A DNA stretch of 64,000 bases from Vombatus ursinus (lineage: Eukaryota; Chordata; Mammalia; Diprotodontia; Vombatidae), in contig NW_020946557.1 in NCBI RefSeq assembly GCF_900497805.2, positions 8,058,487 to 8,122,486 of the forward strand, in the 5' to 3' direction. The position numbers and the translations under genes are program-made. Shown here one piece after another: positions 54,926 to 64,000 of the stretch (its first letter is position 1; each line of letters opens with the position of its first letter). The notes below the pieces were generated by a model. It saw nothing but the letters and a program-made list of their open reading frames with translations. It was not told where the DNA came from and searched no databases.

Positions 54926-57900
54926 AGCCACTCCCCAGAGTCCCAGTGGTGCAGTCCCTCAGTGCCATGCCGCCCTTAGCTGCACTGTGTGGACCCAGCC
55001 CCCACTGTCTCTTGCCTCCCAGACTAGGCAAGCCCTTCCCCTCTCTCTTCTCCCTCCCTCCTTACCTCTTCCCACCCCTGGGTCAGGGTTCATGAATTAT
55101 GTTGACCAACACAGACTCTCAGTACAAAATGGTTCATTGCATCAGAAGGATACAGTGCATAACAGTGACTTTGAACCCTACCTTTCTGGACAGTCAAATT
55201 AGAATAATAGCTATCCCTCAATGATGGATCCCTACCTTTCCAGTTACTATCCACCATCTATTGAATTTCATGACTCATTGAAGTACCATGATCTACTGGT
55301 GGTGATGCACTTACTCCATTATTTCACCTATGGACAGCTATGGACAGCTTAGTAATGGAGGCCATCATTCCATGCATGATGCTGGTTTTGGACAACCCGG
55401 GGGTCTGGGAAACAATATCTATCAACACAGGTTTAATTTTTTTCCTGCAAAACCCTGCATTTTCAACATGGGGAGCAAGTGGATCCCAAGGACAACAAAC
55501 TCAAAGGTCAGCTTATGGAAACAGTTATAGCTACCACCCTGTTCTTTGGGTGGTACCATTGTTGATGGACAGAGAGAATTTCATAATCACACTTTAAATA
55601 AAGCACCTGGAATGAACAGCATTGAGCAGGGAATGGTTGAACTTGAGATTGATGGAGATGTGACGACATCTGCATTTAAGATGATAGGATCTGTTAACAG
55701 TGCTGTAATGACCAGTGCTCTTTATGTAATGGTGGATCAAGTGTAAACTTACCAGTTTCAAAACTAACATCTTGGGCTGCCATTGCCAGCAAACCTGCAA
55801 AACCATAACCTAAAATAATAACAAAGAGTGGACTTAAAATTGGAAGTGCTTTACCTCTACCACCTATAAAACATAATATGGACACTGGTACTTGGGATAA
55901 TAAGGGGCCTGAGAGCAAGGCTCCTACTCCCCAGTAGATTCCATCACCTCAGTCTCTCCCATAGCCACAGCAACAGATTATTCAGCCTATTCCAACTCGG
56001 CCTTCTCCTTTGGCCTAGACACAATATCAGAACCCTCAGCAACCACCCCCCAAAACCACTGGGGACCCCCTGGAAACCAAAATGAAGCTTTTGGACAAAG
56101 TGGAGGAACCGGTAGCAATAGCAACTCTATTGGAAATGACCAAACTAATTCTGTTCCAAGTGGAGAATCATACCCTGTCCTTGAAAAACTGAAAGCTGCC
56201 CATAGTTACAACCCTATAGAATTTGATTGGAACCTTAAAAATGGATGTGTTCATGATAATATTCTGAGGAAGATATTCATCCTTCCATTAAATACTCCAT
56301 GTAGCACAGAACTTGGAAACAAACATTTGGACAGTGCTTTCCACTCTATGAGCAGTAAGGGTCCTGTCTATTTGCTCTTCAGTGTCGGTGGTAGTGGACA
56401 TTTTTGTGGAGCAGCAGAGATGAAGTCACCTGTGGAATATGGCACTAGTGCTAGTGTCTGGTCTCAGGACAAATGGAAGAGAAATTGTGGTGTGAAGTGG
56501 ATCTTGGTCAAGGATACGCCCAACAACCAATTTGAAACTTCAGGCTGGAGAATAATAGCAACAAACAAGTTACGAGCTATCGTGACACCTAGGAGGTACC
56601 CTTAGAAAAAGCTAAACAAATGCTTACAATTACTTCCTCTTAAAAGCACACAACCTCCATCTTTGATGATGTTTCTCATTATGAAAAGTGCCAAGAAGAA
56701 GAAGTAGTGCACAACGATAAGACTGCATGGGTGATCAAAACTGGGGTCCATGAGCAAGCAAAGTGTGACATGCTGGTGATGTAGTATAGTCATTCAGGTG
56801 TGATTGTCTCCAATCTTCAGGCTTAATTTTTCAGAAACGGCAGAATCAAAACAAACAATAAGAATGAAGATAAACCAGAACTGTTCACAAACTTAACTAT
56901 GAAAAACAAACTAAAAAATGTTGGTGCTGGGCATCAGGACTGACTAAAGCTTTCAGCTCCAATGTAACTTCTTCTCATGCAGGAGAAATTAAATTGTTGC
57001 ACCTTTAATTACTTTGTAGTGTTTTTTTTTTTTTTTGGCCCAGGTGGATCTGTATTAATTTGTGTTTTTCTAAGTACAATGCTCTAGAACTCACTAATAA
57101 AGTTGTATTTTTTAAGTCAGCTATTAATCAGACTGCCCTAATAAACTATGAGACAAGCATCCTTAAAAACATAGAAAAAACAGGCCTAATACTTCCCAAA
57201 GATTTTTTTTAGTTTTGGCCAAAATTATGTTCCTTTTCTTATATTCACAGTAATTTTATATATCTATAAATATGAGCCTTCATATACTCCCCTGTTTTAT
57301 GGCAAACATAAAAAATCATGCATTGTTTTGTCATGTAAAACATTCTATTAAGATACTTTCTCTTAAAAGTACTGAAATCAAAAGGTAAATTAGATTACTT
57401 TGTGTAAATGTTATGCCGTTTATTTTGTCTGTGATTATACTTCTAAAAAGCCAGGATTGTCAGTCTGATTTTCTCGTAAATGGGAAAAAATTAAATTTAA
57501 AGTTTTCAGATGCTGTGGAAAATTATTTTGATGTCTTTAACAAAAACAAAAGAATCCCTTTCAAGTTCTGTTAACCATAGCTTTTTGAATGCATTTATTA
57601 TATCATATTCTGCAGAAAATATTACTTTCTCTCAGCCATAACTGCTTTATTGTTTATATAGCTTAATAATGATGATGATGTGATGCTATCAACATGCAGA
57701 GTTTTTGAAAATGTGTTTTAAGCCTGGTTCAGCTTTCAGGTATTCTTAGTTTATTGCAGACATTTACAATTTTTCCCCTTATTCCTTACTCAAGAATCCT
57801 AATGCCATTTTAAGTTTTTATACCAATAATGCTGAGCTTTAATGTAGGAACTAATAGGATGGAAAGTATGATGAATTATACCTCAAATGTTTAAAATGGG

Positions 57901-57959
57901 CAGCATATATGTCTAATTTTTTTCTGTTGAATGAGTAAAAGAAAAACTTTTAAAAATTC
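54926..57959 (+). pseudogene. YTHDF1P: YTHDF1 processed pseudogene
   Basis: An intronless, decayed retrocopy of the mRNA for YTHDF1, a cytoplasmic m6A reader with a C-terminal YTH domain. Recognisable segments in order: [115 protein letters not shown] and VWSQDKWK. The [19 protein letters not shown] and [11 protein letters not shown]-type segments point to YTHDF1 rather than YTHDF2 or YTHDF3. A GC-rich 5' UTR (54926-55091) precedes the ATG at 55092. The stop corresponding to NKQ-stop is at 56859-56861, and about 1.1 kb of 3' UTR follows to an A-run. Several stops and frameshifts break the frame, so no protein is expected. Direct repeats (AGTAGCAAGTG with its A-run, 54906-54925 and 57960-57976) are the target-site duplication of L1-type insertion. 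Confidence 0.95.
56716..56834 (+). other. Intron-like insertion in YTHDF1 retrocopy
   Basis: Between codons equivalent to E-V-V-R-K and R-Q-S-R-N-K-Q at the C-terminus lie 119 extra bases. They begin GATAAGACTG (GTAAGACTG with one added A) and end CTTAATTTTTCAG with a branch-site-like CTTAAT, exactly where the reading resumes AAACGGCAGAAT. This looks like a retained intron, or part of one, in the source transcript. Confidence 0.6.
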
Positions 57960-58050
57960 AAAAAAAGTAGCAAGTGGCTAGGCTTTGAACCAAGGTCACC
58001 TGACTCCAGATACAGAGCCTTTTCTATTATACCACATTATCCTTATAGTA

Positions 58051-59180
58051 GAACATGATAAAATAGATACTTTAGTCTAAAACAGTCATATGCTGTAGCC
58101 ACAAAACTCCCAGTATAGCCAGAACCAGATTAAAATATAATTAGGAAATATTTAACAAAATAAATATAATTACAATAAAACATAGGTAGTGTTAACATGT
58201 GGAGTTTTTTTAAGTCATTATGTGGCCAATGGAAATCCATATCTATGGTTTATGGCCTCCATTTCTATTTGAGTTTGACACCATTTTTCCAAGACATTTG
58301 AAGGTGGAAAGATCACTTTCAACTTCAGGATGGGGAATGGTCTTCTCACAAAGGTAACACCTGACCAGAGCCTTGAAGTAGGGGAATAATTTCCTGTCCT
58401 TTGAAAAAAAGTCATTGGCTACTGAGTCAGACAGAAAACAAGAGGGAGATATAGATGGTTCATGCTAAGATTATGTTTGAACTGAGAATATCTGGGTCAC
58501 ATGAGCAACAAGATGGTGGACTGTATGTTTTCTCTTACCCCCATGACCTCTCAAACCTCTCAAAACCAGAAATTATACACCAAAGATAAAGAAACTTCAG
58601 CTGTTTCCATGGTTTATAACACCAAGAATTCAAAAGAGGGTTAAAAAATACTCAAAACCCAGAAACTGACCCTCCCTGACCCTGAACTTAATCAGCACCC
58701 CTCCCACACCTCCCGTGCTTACCTCCTGTAATGAAGCTTCACTAGCAGACCCAAGGATATGACAGGCAATATTCACATATACAACCTGGATGAGGCCTGA
58801 GGGTTTTGGTAACTTAGAAATCTGCTTATCCAGGAATGGAGGGAGGGAGTTGGAACCCCCGTGGGAGAGTAACTGGCACCTGGAGGAGTGGGAGAGCATG
58901 GACCCAGAGAGATTTCTAGGTAAATGTAGAAGAAGAGAAAAAGGTCAACAAGAGAAGGTAGAGATGGGGGTGGGAGGAGAGATGCCCTATCATAAGACAG
59001 TATCTTCTCTGACACCTGCAATAATTTGCATTGTCCTGAGAGAGAGCCACAATGGAAAATGAGAATCCAAGACAGTGGCAGAAAGTGCCTGGAGGGAAAA
59101 AACCTAGAATGGATATCTTGGAATAGTTGACTGTGTAAAAATACACAGAAAAGTAATAGACAAAATGATTATAGTGGTCA
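58051..59180. other. Intronic DNA with degraded repeats
   Basis: No gene. Positions 58270-58400 carry the unassigned repeat (CACAAAGGTAACACCTGACCAGAGCCTTGAAG). The block from about 58500 (GAGCAACAAGATGGTGGACTG) resembles the 5' end of an L1 but is not certain. Confidence 0.45.
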
Positions 59181-59255
59181 TGAATGTCAGCTCCTTGAGG
59201 GCCAGAACTACTGGCACATAGTAAATACTTAATTGCTTTTTGGCTAACTGATTAA
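59181..59255 (+). mobile_element. L2 LINE tail
   Basis: GAATGTCAGCTCCTTGAGGGCCAGAAC and CTGGCACATAGTAAATACTTAATTGC. Confidence 0.8.
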
Positions 59256-59475
59256 TTACAAATATAAATATATATATATATGTATATATACACACACACA
59301 CGTAAACACACAAACACATGGACACATACATACATACATATATGCATACATACATTTTATACATATATAAATGAATGAGTATATATCAGCTATATCTAGT
59401 TATATTATCTGTATATAATTATCTTTCCATATACTATGTATATATATATAACACATATAATGTGTATATATACAT
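59256..59475. repeat. (TA/CA/CATA)n complex microsatellite
   Basis: About 220 bp of ATATAT, ACACAC, ACATACAT and GTATATAT units, growing from the L2 tail. Confidence 0.93.
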
Positions 59476-59539
59476 AAATATGTCTATCATTTTGCATGTA
59501 TATAGGCACTCAGTAAATATTATTTATTGATTAAATATA

Positions 59540-61304
59540 ACATGATCTGCTTTATTTCAAACTCTGGAAAATGTGTTGACTCTATAATATGAGGATTAAT
59601 GATCATGGCAGAGTAAAGGATTCAGGTAAGCTAACTAGGCTTTATAGCTTCTCAGTTTTAACAAATAATTAATTTTGAACTTTTGAGTTGAGATTCTCAT
59701 TCAGGCACAGCCCTTCTCACCTTTTGCTTGTAATTATGCCTTCTGAACCTTCCCAAGTGGTTGCAGTAATCCTTAAGGTATAAATTCTTGCATAAAAGGT
59801 AACTATGTCTGTACTTGGAAGATTTGCTTGAGTAAAGGGCAAGATTAAAAAATTCTCATGTCACCAGGTCACTTGGCAGAATTTCCAGGGGCAGGAGACT
59901 ACTGCTGTACAGCCCCCCCCACCCCATTCCCCTAGAATTTACCATCTGGCAAGTGCCAGATTTCTCACTGGAGTGGTCCAGTCCTGGATACTGAGGTGCA
60001 GCACAGCCATACCCTGAAGACATGAGTTGATGAGATTAGATTTTGTTCAGATTCTAGCTCCAGGAGAAAGTCTGCTTCTCCCTGGTCTGTACCATTTTTA
60101 GTAAGGAGGTACGGATAAAAGTGGCTCTATGTCCAAATAAGACCTTATAGACAGTAACTATTCTTTGCCACCCTGTTTGAACAAATAAAATTTTACTACC
60201 TTTGTTGGAGTAAATGGCAAATGTTCAAAATTGTCACTTTCTAAAAATAAATATCCCTATTTCTCCTCCCCATCCCTTGGGCCTTCAAACTTGAAAATGA
60301 GTGAAGACATGTTTTTGGTATTGCAGTAATTGAGAAGAATCTCTGCTGCCCTTTGCAGTTGATGTCATGTTTATTAAAGCTGTGTGTCTTTCACAGTAGG
60401 GCTATAATAGGAAAGGCTTCCCTTCTGGAAAGTAATGAATTAATATGAGACTCTTTTGTATGGAAAGTCATTTTGTATTTTTTTGGGGGAGAAAAACATT
60501 AAGATGGGTTGATATGTATTTGTGATAGTTCCTGGAAAGTAAATCTTTGAAATGATTAGAGTTTTGGGAGTGGGCATTTGGGTGGGAGCCAAGGATAGGT
60601 CAAGGTTCTAGGAGAGGAGAAGGGGAACCACTTCTGTGGGGAAAAAAGCCTGAATATTTTTTGAGGACCGCAGAATATCTTTAGCTCCATTCACAGCCTC
60701 AGTTGTTACACAGATGCTAACATGGTCTGCTACTTCCTAAGACTCCTCTTTCCCAGTGACCAGAGTTTTCCATACCTTTGCTTTAAAACAGAAAAGTAGG
60801 ATGGATGAGTATCCCCCTCCATTCTACACTAATCACTCTCTCCCCACCCTGATCACACTCTCTTCTCTGCTCCTGATTTATTTATTTGTGAGAAAAAGGG
60901 ATAGGAGGAGAAGGTGAAGTAGGAAGGATGCTCCAGAGGAGTTTATACATGCTTAGAAGTGTGTGAGCTGAGTGATGCCTCAAGAATAGAATGTTTTCCT
61001 TTTCTCTCCTTCCCTGACCCCAAGAGCCAACTGGTTCTTGCTTCCATATATTAGATCTTTTAGATTCTTCTGACAGTGAAAGTATTTTGCTTGTATCACT
61101 TTCTCTTTTTTTCAAAGATAACCCAAAAAATCTGTCATCCCAAAGGATTATGGGATATATTATAATAGGCACACATTTCATCATTTTTCCTTAGTAATTG
61201 CAGAAAAAAATAGTCCATTGATAACTAGATAATTCCAATCAAGGATTTAAAGAGAAACTGAAAGTCCTTAGTTCATTGGACAACAGCTCCTTCCTTCTGA
61301 GCTG
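59540..61304. other. Intronic DNA, nothing recognised
   Basis: 1.76 kb without a gene or named repeat. Positions 60290-60480 are complex and repeat-free with several TAAT cores (GTAATGAATTAATATGAGAC). Confidence 0.45.
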
Positions 61305-61425
61305 GCATCTGACATTTACTGTGTGACTTTGGGAAAGTCACTAAACATATCTGAGCCTTAATTTCCTCATCTGAAAAATAAGGAAGTTGACTTAGGTGAT
61401 CTATAATGTCCTTTACAAGTCTGTA
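61305..61425 (+). mobile_element. MIR SINE fragment
   Basis: TTTACTGTGTGACTTTGGGAAAGTCACTAAACATATC, GAGCCTTAATTTCCTCATCTG and CTTAGGTGATC. Confidence 0.85.
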
Positions 61426-61639
61426 TCTATATTGCTTATATTTGTCTCAGCACATACAACATGAAACAGAAGAGAAAGTGACCTAAGATCTAGGTCCCTG
61501 GTCATAGGCCCCTGGAATCACAGTTTTCAGTGAGTTACAAAAAGTATTTCTCTAGGTAAGATTGAAAATAAGACTTAGAATCATTCAATTTAGAGAACAA
61601 AACCTGAGAGCTGCTATTTGGCAAGAAGCCAAACTCTTA

Positions 61640-61886
61640 GAAAGAATCCAATACCATCACACAATTAAAACTGCTGTCTCTGAGCTTACTAACCATCTCT
61701 TAATTACTAAATCCTATGGCCGTTTCTCAGTCTTCATTGTGTTTGATCTCTCTTCAGTTTTTGACACTGTCTTGATACTCTCTTCTCCTCGGCTTCTCTG
61801 ATACCTTTCTTTCTTGTTTCTCTTCTACTCCTCTGATTGCTCCTTCCCAGTCTCCTTTGTAGGAGTCTTACTTTTCTCCTCACTAA
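61640..61886 (+). mobile_element. L2 LINE, reverse-transcriptase part (left half)
   Basis: Encodes ELTNHLLITKSYGRFSVFIV and FDLSSVFDTVLI, matching the L2 RT block NDLLLA...GK-S-VLLDLSAAFDTVDH. It is cut at about 61886 by an L1 insertion and resumes at 63238. Confidence 0.87.
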
Positions 61887-63235
61887 GACCATAGTAATCT
61901 AGTATATGATAAACCCAAAGGTCCAAGCTTTTGGAACAAAAACTCATTATTTGACAAAAACTGTGGGAAAACTGGAAAACTGTAATGCAGAAACTAAGTA
62001 TAGACCAACATCTCACACAATATACCAAGATAAGGTCAAAATAGATACATGATTTACATATAACAGGTGATACCATAAGCAAATTAAGAGAACATGGAGT
62101 AATTTATCTGTCAGATTTATGGATAAGGGAAGAATGTAGGACCAAAGAAGATATAGAGAGCATTACAAAGTGTAAAGTAAATAATTTTGATTATATAAAA
62201 TTAAAAAGTTTTTGCACAAACAAAATCAATGCAACCAAAATTATAAGGAAAGCATAAAACTGGGGAAAATTTTGCAGCAGGTATCTCTGATGAAGGGTCA
62301 TTTGTCAAATATATAGAGAAATGAGTCAAATTTATAAAAGTACAAATCATTTCCCAATTGATAAATGGCCAAAAGATATGAACAGTTTTCAGATAAAGAA
62401 ATCAAAGGTGTCTATAGTCATATAAAAATGCTCTAAATCGCTATTGATCAGAGAAATGCAAATTAAAACAACTCTGAGGTGTTACCTTATGCTTATCAGA
62501 GTGGCTAATATGACAAAAAAGGAAAATATTGGATGTTGGAGGGGATGTGGGAAAATTGGGGTACTAATGTACTGTTGGTGAAATTGTAAACTGATCCAAC
62601 CTTTCTGGAGAGCAATTTGGAACTATGCCCAAAGGGCTATAAAACTGCAAACCCTTTGATCCAACAATACCACTGCTAGTTCTACATCCCAAAGATATAA
62701 AAAAGGGAAAAGAACCTATTTTTACAAAAATATTTATAGCAGCTTTTTTTTGTGGTGGCTAAGAATTAGAAATCAAAGGGATGTCCATCAATCGGAGAAT
62801 GGCTAAACAAGCTGTGATATATAATTGCAATGGAATATTATTAAGCTGTAAGAAATGATGAGCAGGATGCTCTCAGAAAAACCTGAACTGATGCATAATG
62901 AAGCGAACAGAATGAGAAGAATGTTGTACCCAGTAACAGCAATATTGTTCGATGAAGAATTGTGAATGACTTAGCTATTCTCAGCAATACAATGATCCAA
63001 GACAATCCCAAAGGACTAATGATGAAGCATACTATCCATCTCCAGAGAAAGAACTGATATTGATTGAATACAGACTGAAGCATGCTATTTCTCACTTTTG
63101 TTCTTTCATTTTTTCTTTTATTTGAGTCTTCTTGTACAAAATGATTAATATAGAAATGTTTTATATAATTGCACATTTAGGGAGACAGAATATGGAACTC
63201 AAAACTTTAAATAAAAATGTTCAAAAATCGGAAAA
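61887..63235 (+). mobile_element. L1 LINE, 5'-truncated, nested in L2
   Basis: Sense L1 ORF2 C-terminal half and 3' UTR: GATAAACCCAAAGGTCCAAGC, ATAAATGGCCAAAAGATATGAACAG, AGAGAAATGCAAATTAAAACAACTCTGAGG, GAGAGCAATTTGGAACTATGCCCAAAGGGC and ATACAATGATCCAAGACAATCCCAAAGG. The ORF2 frame is broken at several places. Short flanking repeats (CTCACTAAG before, CTCATTAAG after) suggest the target-site duplication. Ends in an A-rich tail near 63230. Confidence 0.93.
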
Positions 63236-63237
63236 AA

Positions 63238-64000
63238 ATCTCATTAAGCATGGGTGTTCTCCAAGGTACTGTGCTCATCACTCCTACAATCTCTCTGGTT
63301 GGTATCCCCCGGATGACTTGCAGATCTATTTAGCCATCCTGAATCCATATTTTGAACTTTAGCTCTGGATCACAAATTTGTTCCTAGAGATTTCCACCTG
63401 GGTGTTCCATTAGTTTTTCAAACTCATTATGTTAAAAAACAAAACAACACAATTAGAATTCATTTTCCCCCAACCCTAACACAGTTCTCCAATCTTCCTT
63501 ATTTCTGCTGAAAGCATCTCTATACTTCCAGATTCATAAATCCTGACTCCTCTTTCTCCTTCATCTCTCACATCCAATCAATTGACACATCTTATCAATT
63601 CTGCTTCCACAAATTTGTCATGTCCATCTCTTCTCTACTCACACAGTTTTTACCCTAAATTAAATCCTCATTACTTCTTACATTAACTGTTGCAATAGCT
63701 TCTTAATTAGTCTCCCTTGATATTAATCTCTCTCCCTTTCTGAACTACTTATGACACTACTGACAAATTAATATTCCTAAGGCAGAAGTCTAATCATGTT
63801 GCTCTAAAATCTTCACTGGCTCCTATTGCCTCTAACTCCCTAGCCTGGCATTTGGAGCCCACCACAATTTGGCTGCCACCTACTTTTCCAGTTTTATTTT
63901 CACAACCCTAACCCTGTTCCAACCAAACTGGCTTGCTAGCTGTTTACCATATCTGTGCCTTTGCATAGTCTATGTCCACCATTCCCCCAGACCCTGCCTG
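63238..64000 (+). mobile_element. L2 LINE, right half, continues past window
   Basis: Resumes with GGGTGTTCTCCAAGGTACTGTGC (L2 GVPQGSVLG), then CCGGATGACTTGCAGATCTATTTA, AACAACACAATTAGAATTCATTTTCCCCC, CACATCCAATCAATTGACACATC, TATTGCCTCTAACTCCC and TTTGGAGCCCACCACAATTTGGCTGCC. The order agrees with L2 ORF2 and the 3' end is outside the window. Confidence 0.92.

Larger units (their letters stand above)
54790..58050 (-). mobile_element. MIR-family SINE split by YTHDF1 retrocopy
   Basis: The first half (54790-54925) runs GGAGAGAACCCTCAGGGCCATTTAGTCC to GACTTGTCCAGTGTCAAAAAAAAGAGTAGCAAGTG. The second half resumes at about 57960 with AAAAAAAGTAGCAAGTGGC and continues TTTGAACCAAGGTCACCTGACTCC to TTATACCACATTATCC. 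The retrocopy lies between. Confidence 0.9.
9445..64000 (+). other. SLC35F1: SLC35F1 intron 1 (5' part)
   Basis: From the GTGAGC donor at 9445 to the window end I find no exon encoding the expected continuation (E-M-L-I-S-V-A-L-G and the first membrane helices). In mammals SLC35F1 spans hundreds of kilobases with a very long first intron, so a 54.5-kb exon-free stretch is expected. It holds the repeats, pseudogene and candidate elements listed below. Confidence 0.88.

Noticed and set aside
55092-56861. YTHDF1 as a functional retrogene
   Set aside because: Many stops and frameshifts break the frame and conserved YTH-domain residues are altered, so it is a pseudogene.
59256-59475. Regular short repeats that could be mistaken for an array
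   Set aside because: Dinucleotide and tetranucleotide microsatellite units without unique spacers; not a CRISPR or satellite array.
9445-64000. SLC35F1 exon 2 within the window
   Set aside because: No frame encodes the expected E-M-L-I-S-V-A-L-G-Q continuation or the first membrane helices.

Overview
The window is a piece of a marsupial (metatherian) chromosome. The clearest lineage signals are the many copies of a tRNA-derived SINE that opens with a GGCAGCTAGGTGGTGCAGTGG-type head and is typical of opossum, wallaby and Tasmanian devil. Alongside them are marsupial-type L1 3' ends, RTE-type elements, abundant MIR and L2, and generally AT-rich, CpG-poor DNA. No prokaryotic features are present.

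Only one protein-coding gene is supported. A CpG-rich promoter and 5' leader (about 8.35-9.27 kb) lead into coding exon 1 of SLC35F1 (9269-9444, + strand, donor GTGAGC at 9445). The peptide matches the mammalian SLC35F1 N-terminus as I remember it, with an added two-part glutamine tract. A seven-codon uORF lies 43 nt upstream of the start. Positions 1-8350 are 5' flanking DNA. Positions 9445-64000 are the first part of the long first intron, and the next coding exon (expected to begin E-M-L-I-S-V-A-L-G) is not in the window.

The flank and intron are built mostly from fossil transposons. They include MIR-family and marsupial tRNA-derived SINEs on both strands, several L1 3' ends (5.2, 13.0, 24.9, 33.6-34.5 and 61.9-63.2 kb), L2 fragments (5.6, 27.5-28.2, 49.9 and 61.6-64.0 kb), a CR1/L3-like reverse-transcriptase fragment (38.6 kb), an RTE-like LINE tail (26.4 kb) with a probably related SINE (15.7 kb), and three hAT-type DNA transposon pieces (1.08, 27.07 and 32.2 kb). 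Several insertions are dated relative to each other by nesting: L1 inside L2 at 61.9 kb, a SINE inside MIR at 2.8 kb, and a retrocopy inside MIR at 54.9 kb.

The largest non-transposon insert is a near full-length processed pseudogene of YTHDF1 (54926-57959) with 5' and 3' UTR and a target-site duplication. It carries a 119-nt intron-like block just before its last codons. Microsatellites, a roughly 220-bp polypyrimidine tract and a 10-N assembly gap complete the picture. I found no undescribed multi-gene system. The most check-worthy items are the polyQ first exon, the uORF, the YTHDF1 retrocopy with its intron-like block, an exon-like open segment at 48744-48846, an RFX X-box-like palindrome at 41233, and the well-preserved hAT element at 1079.
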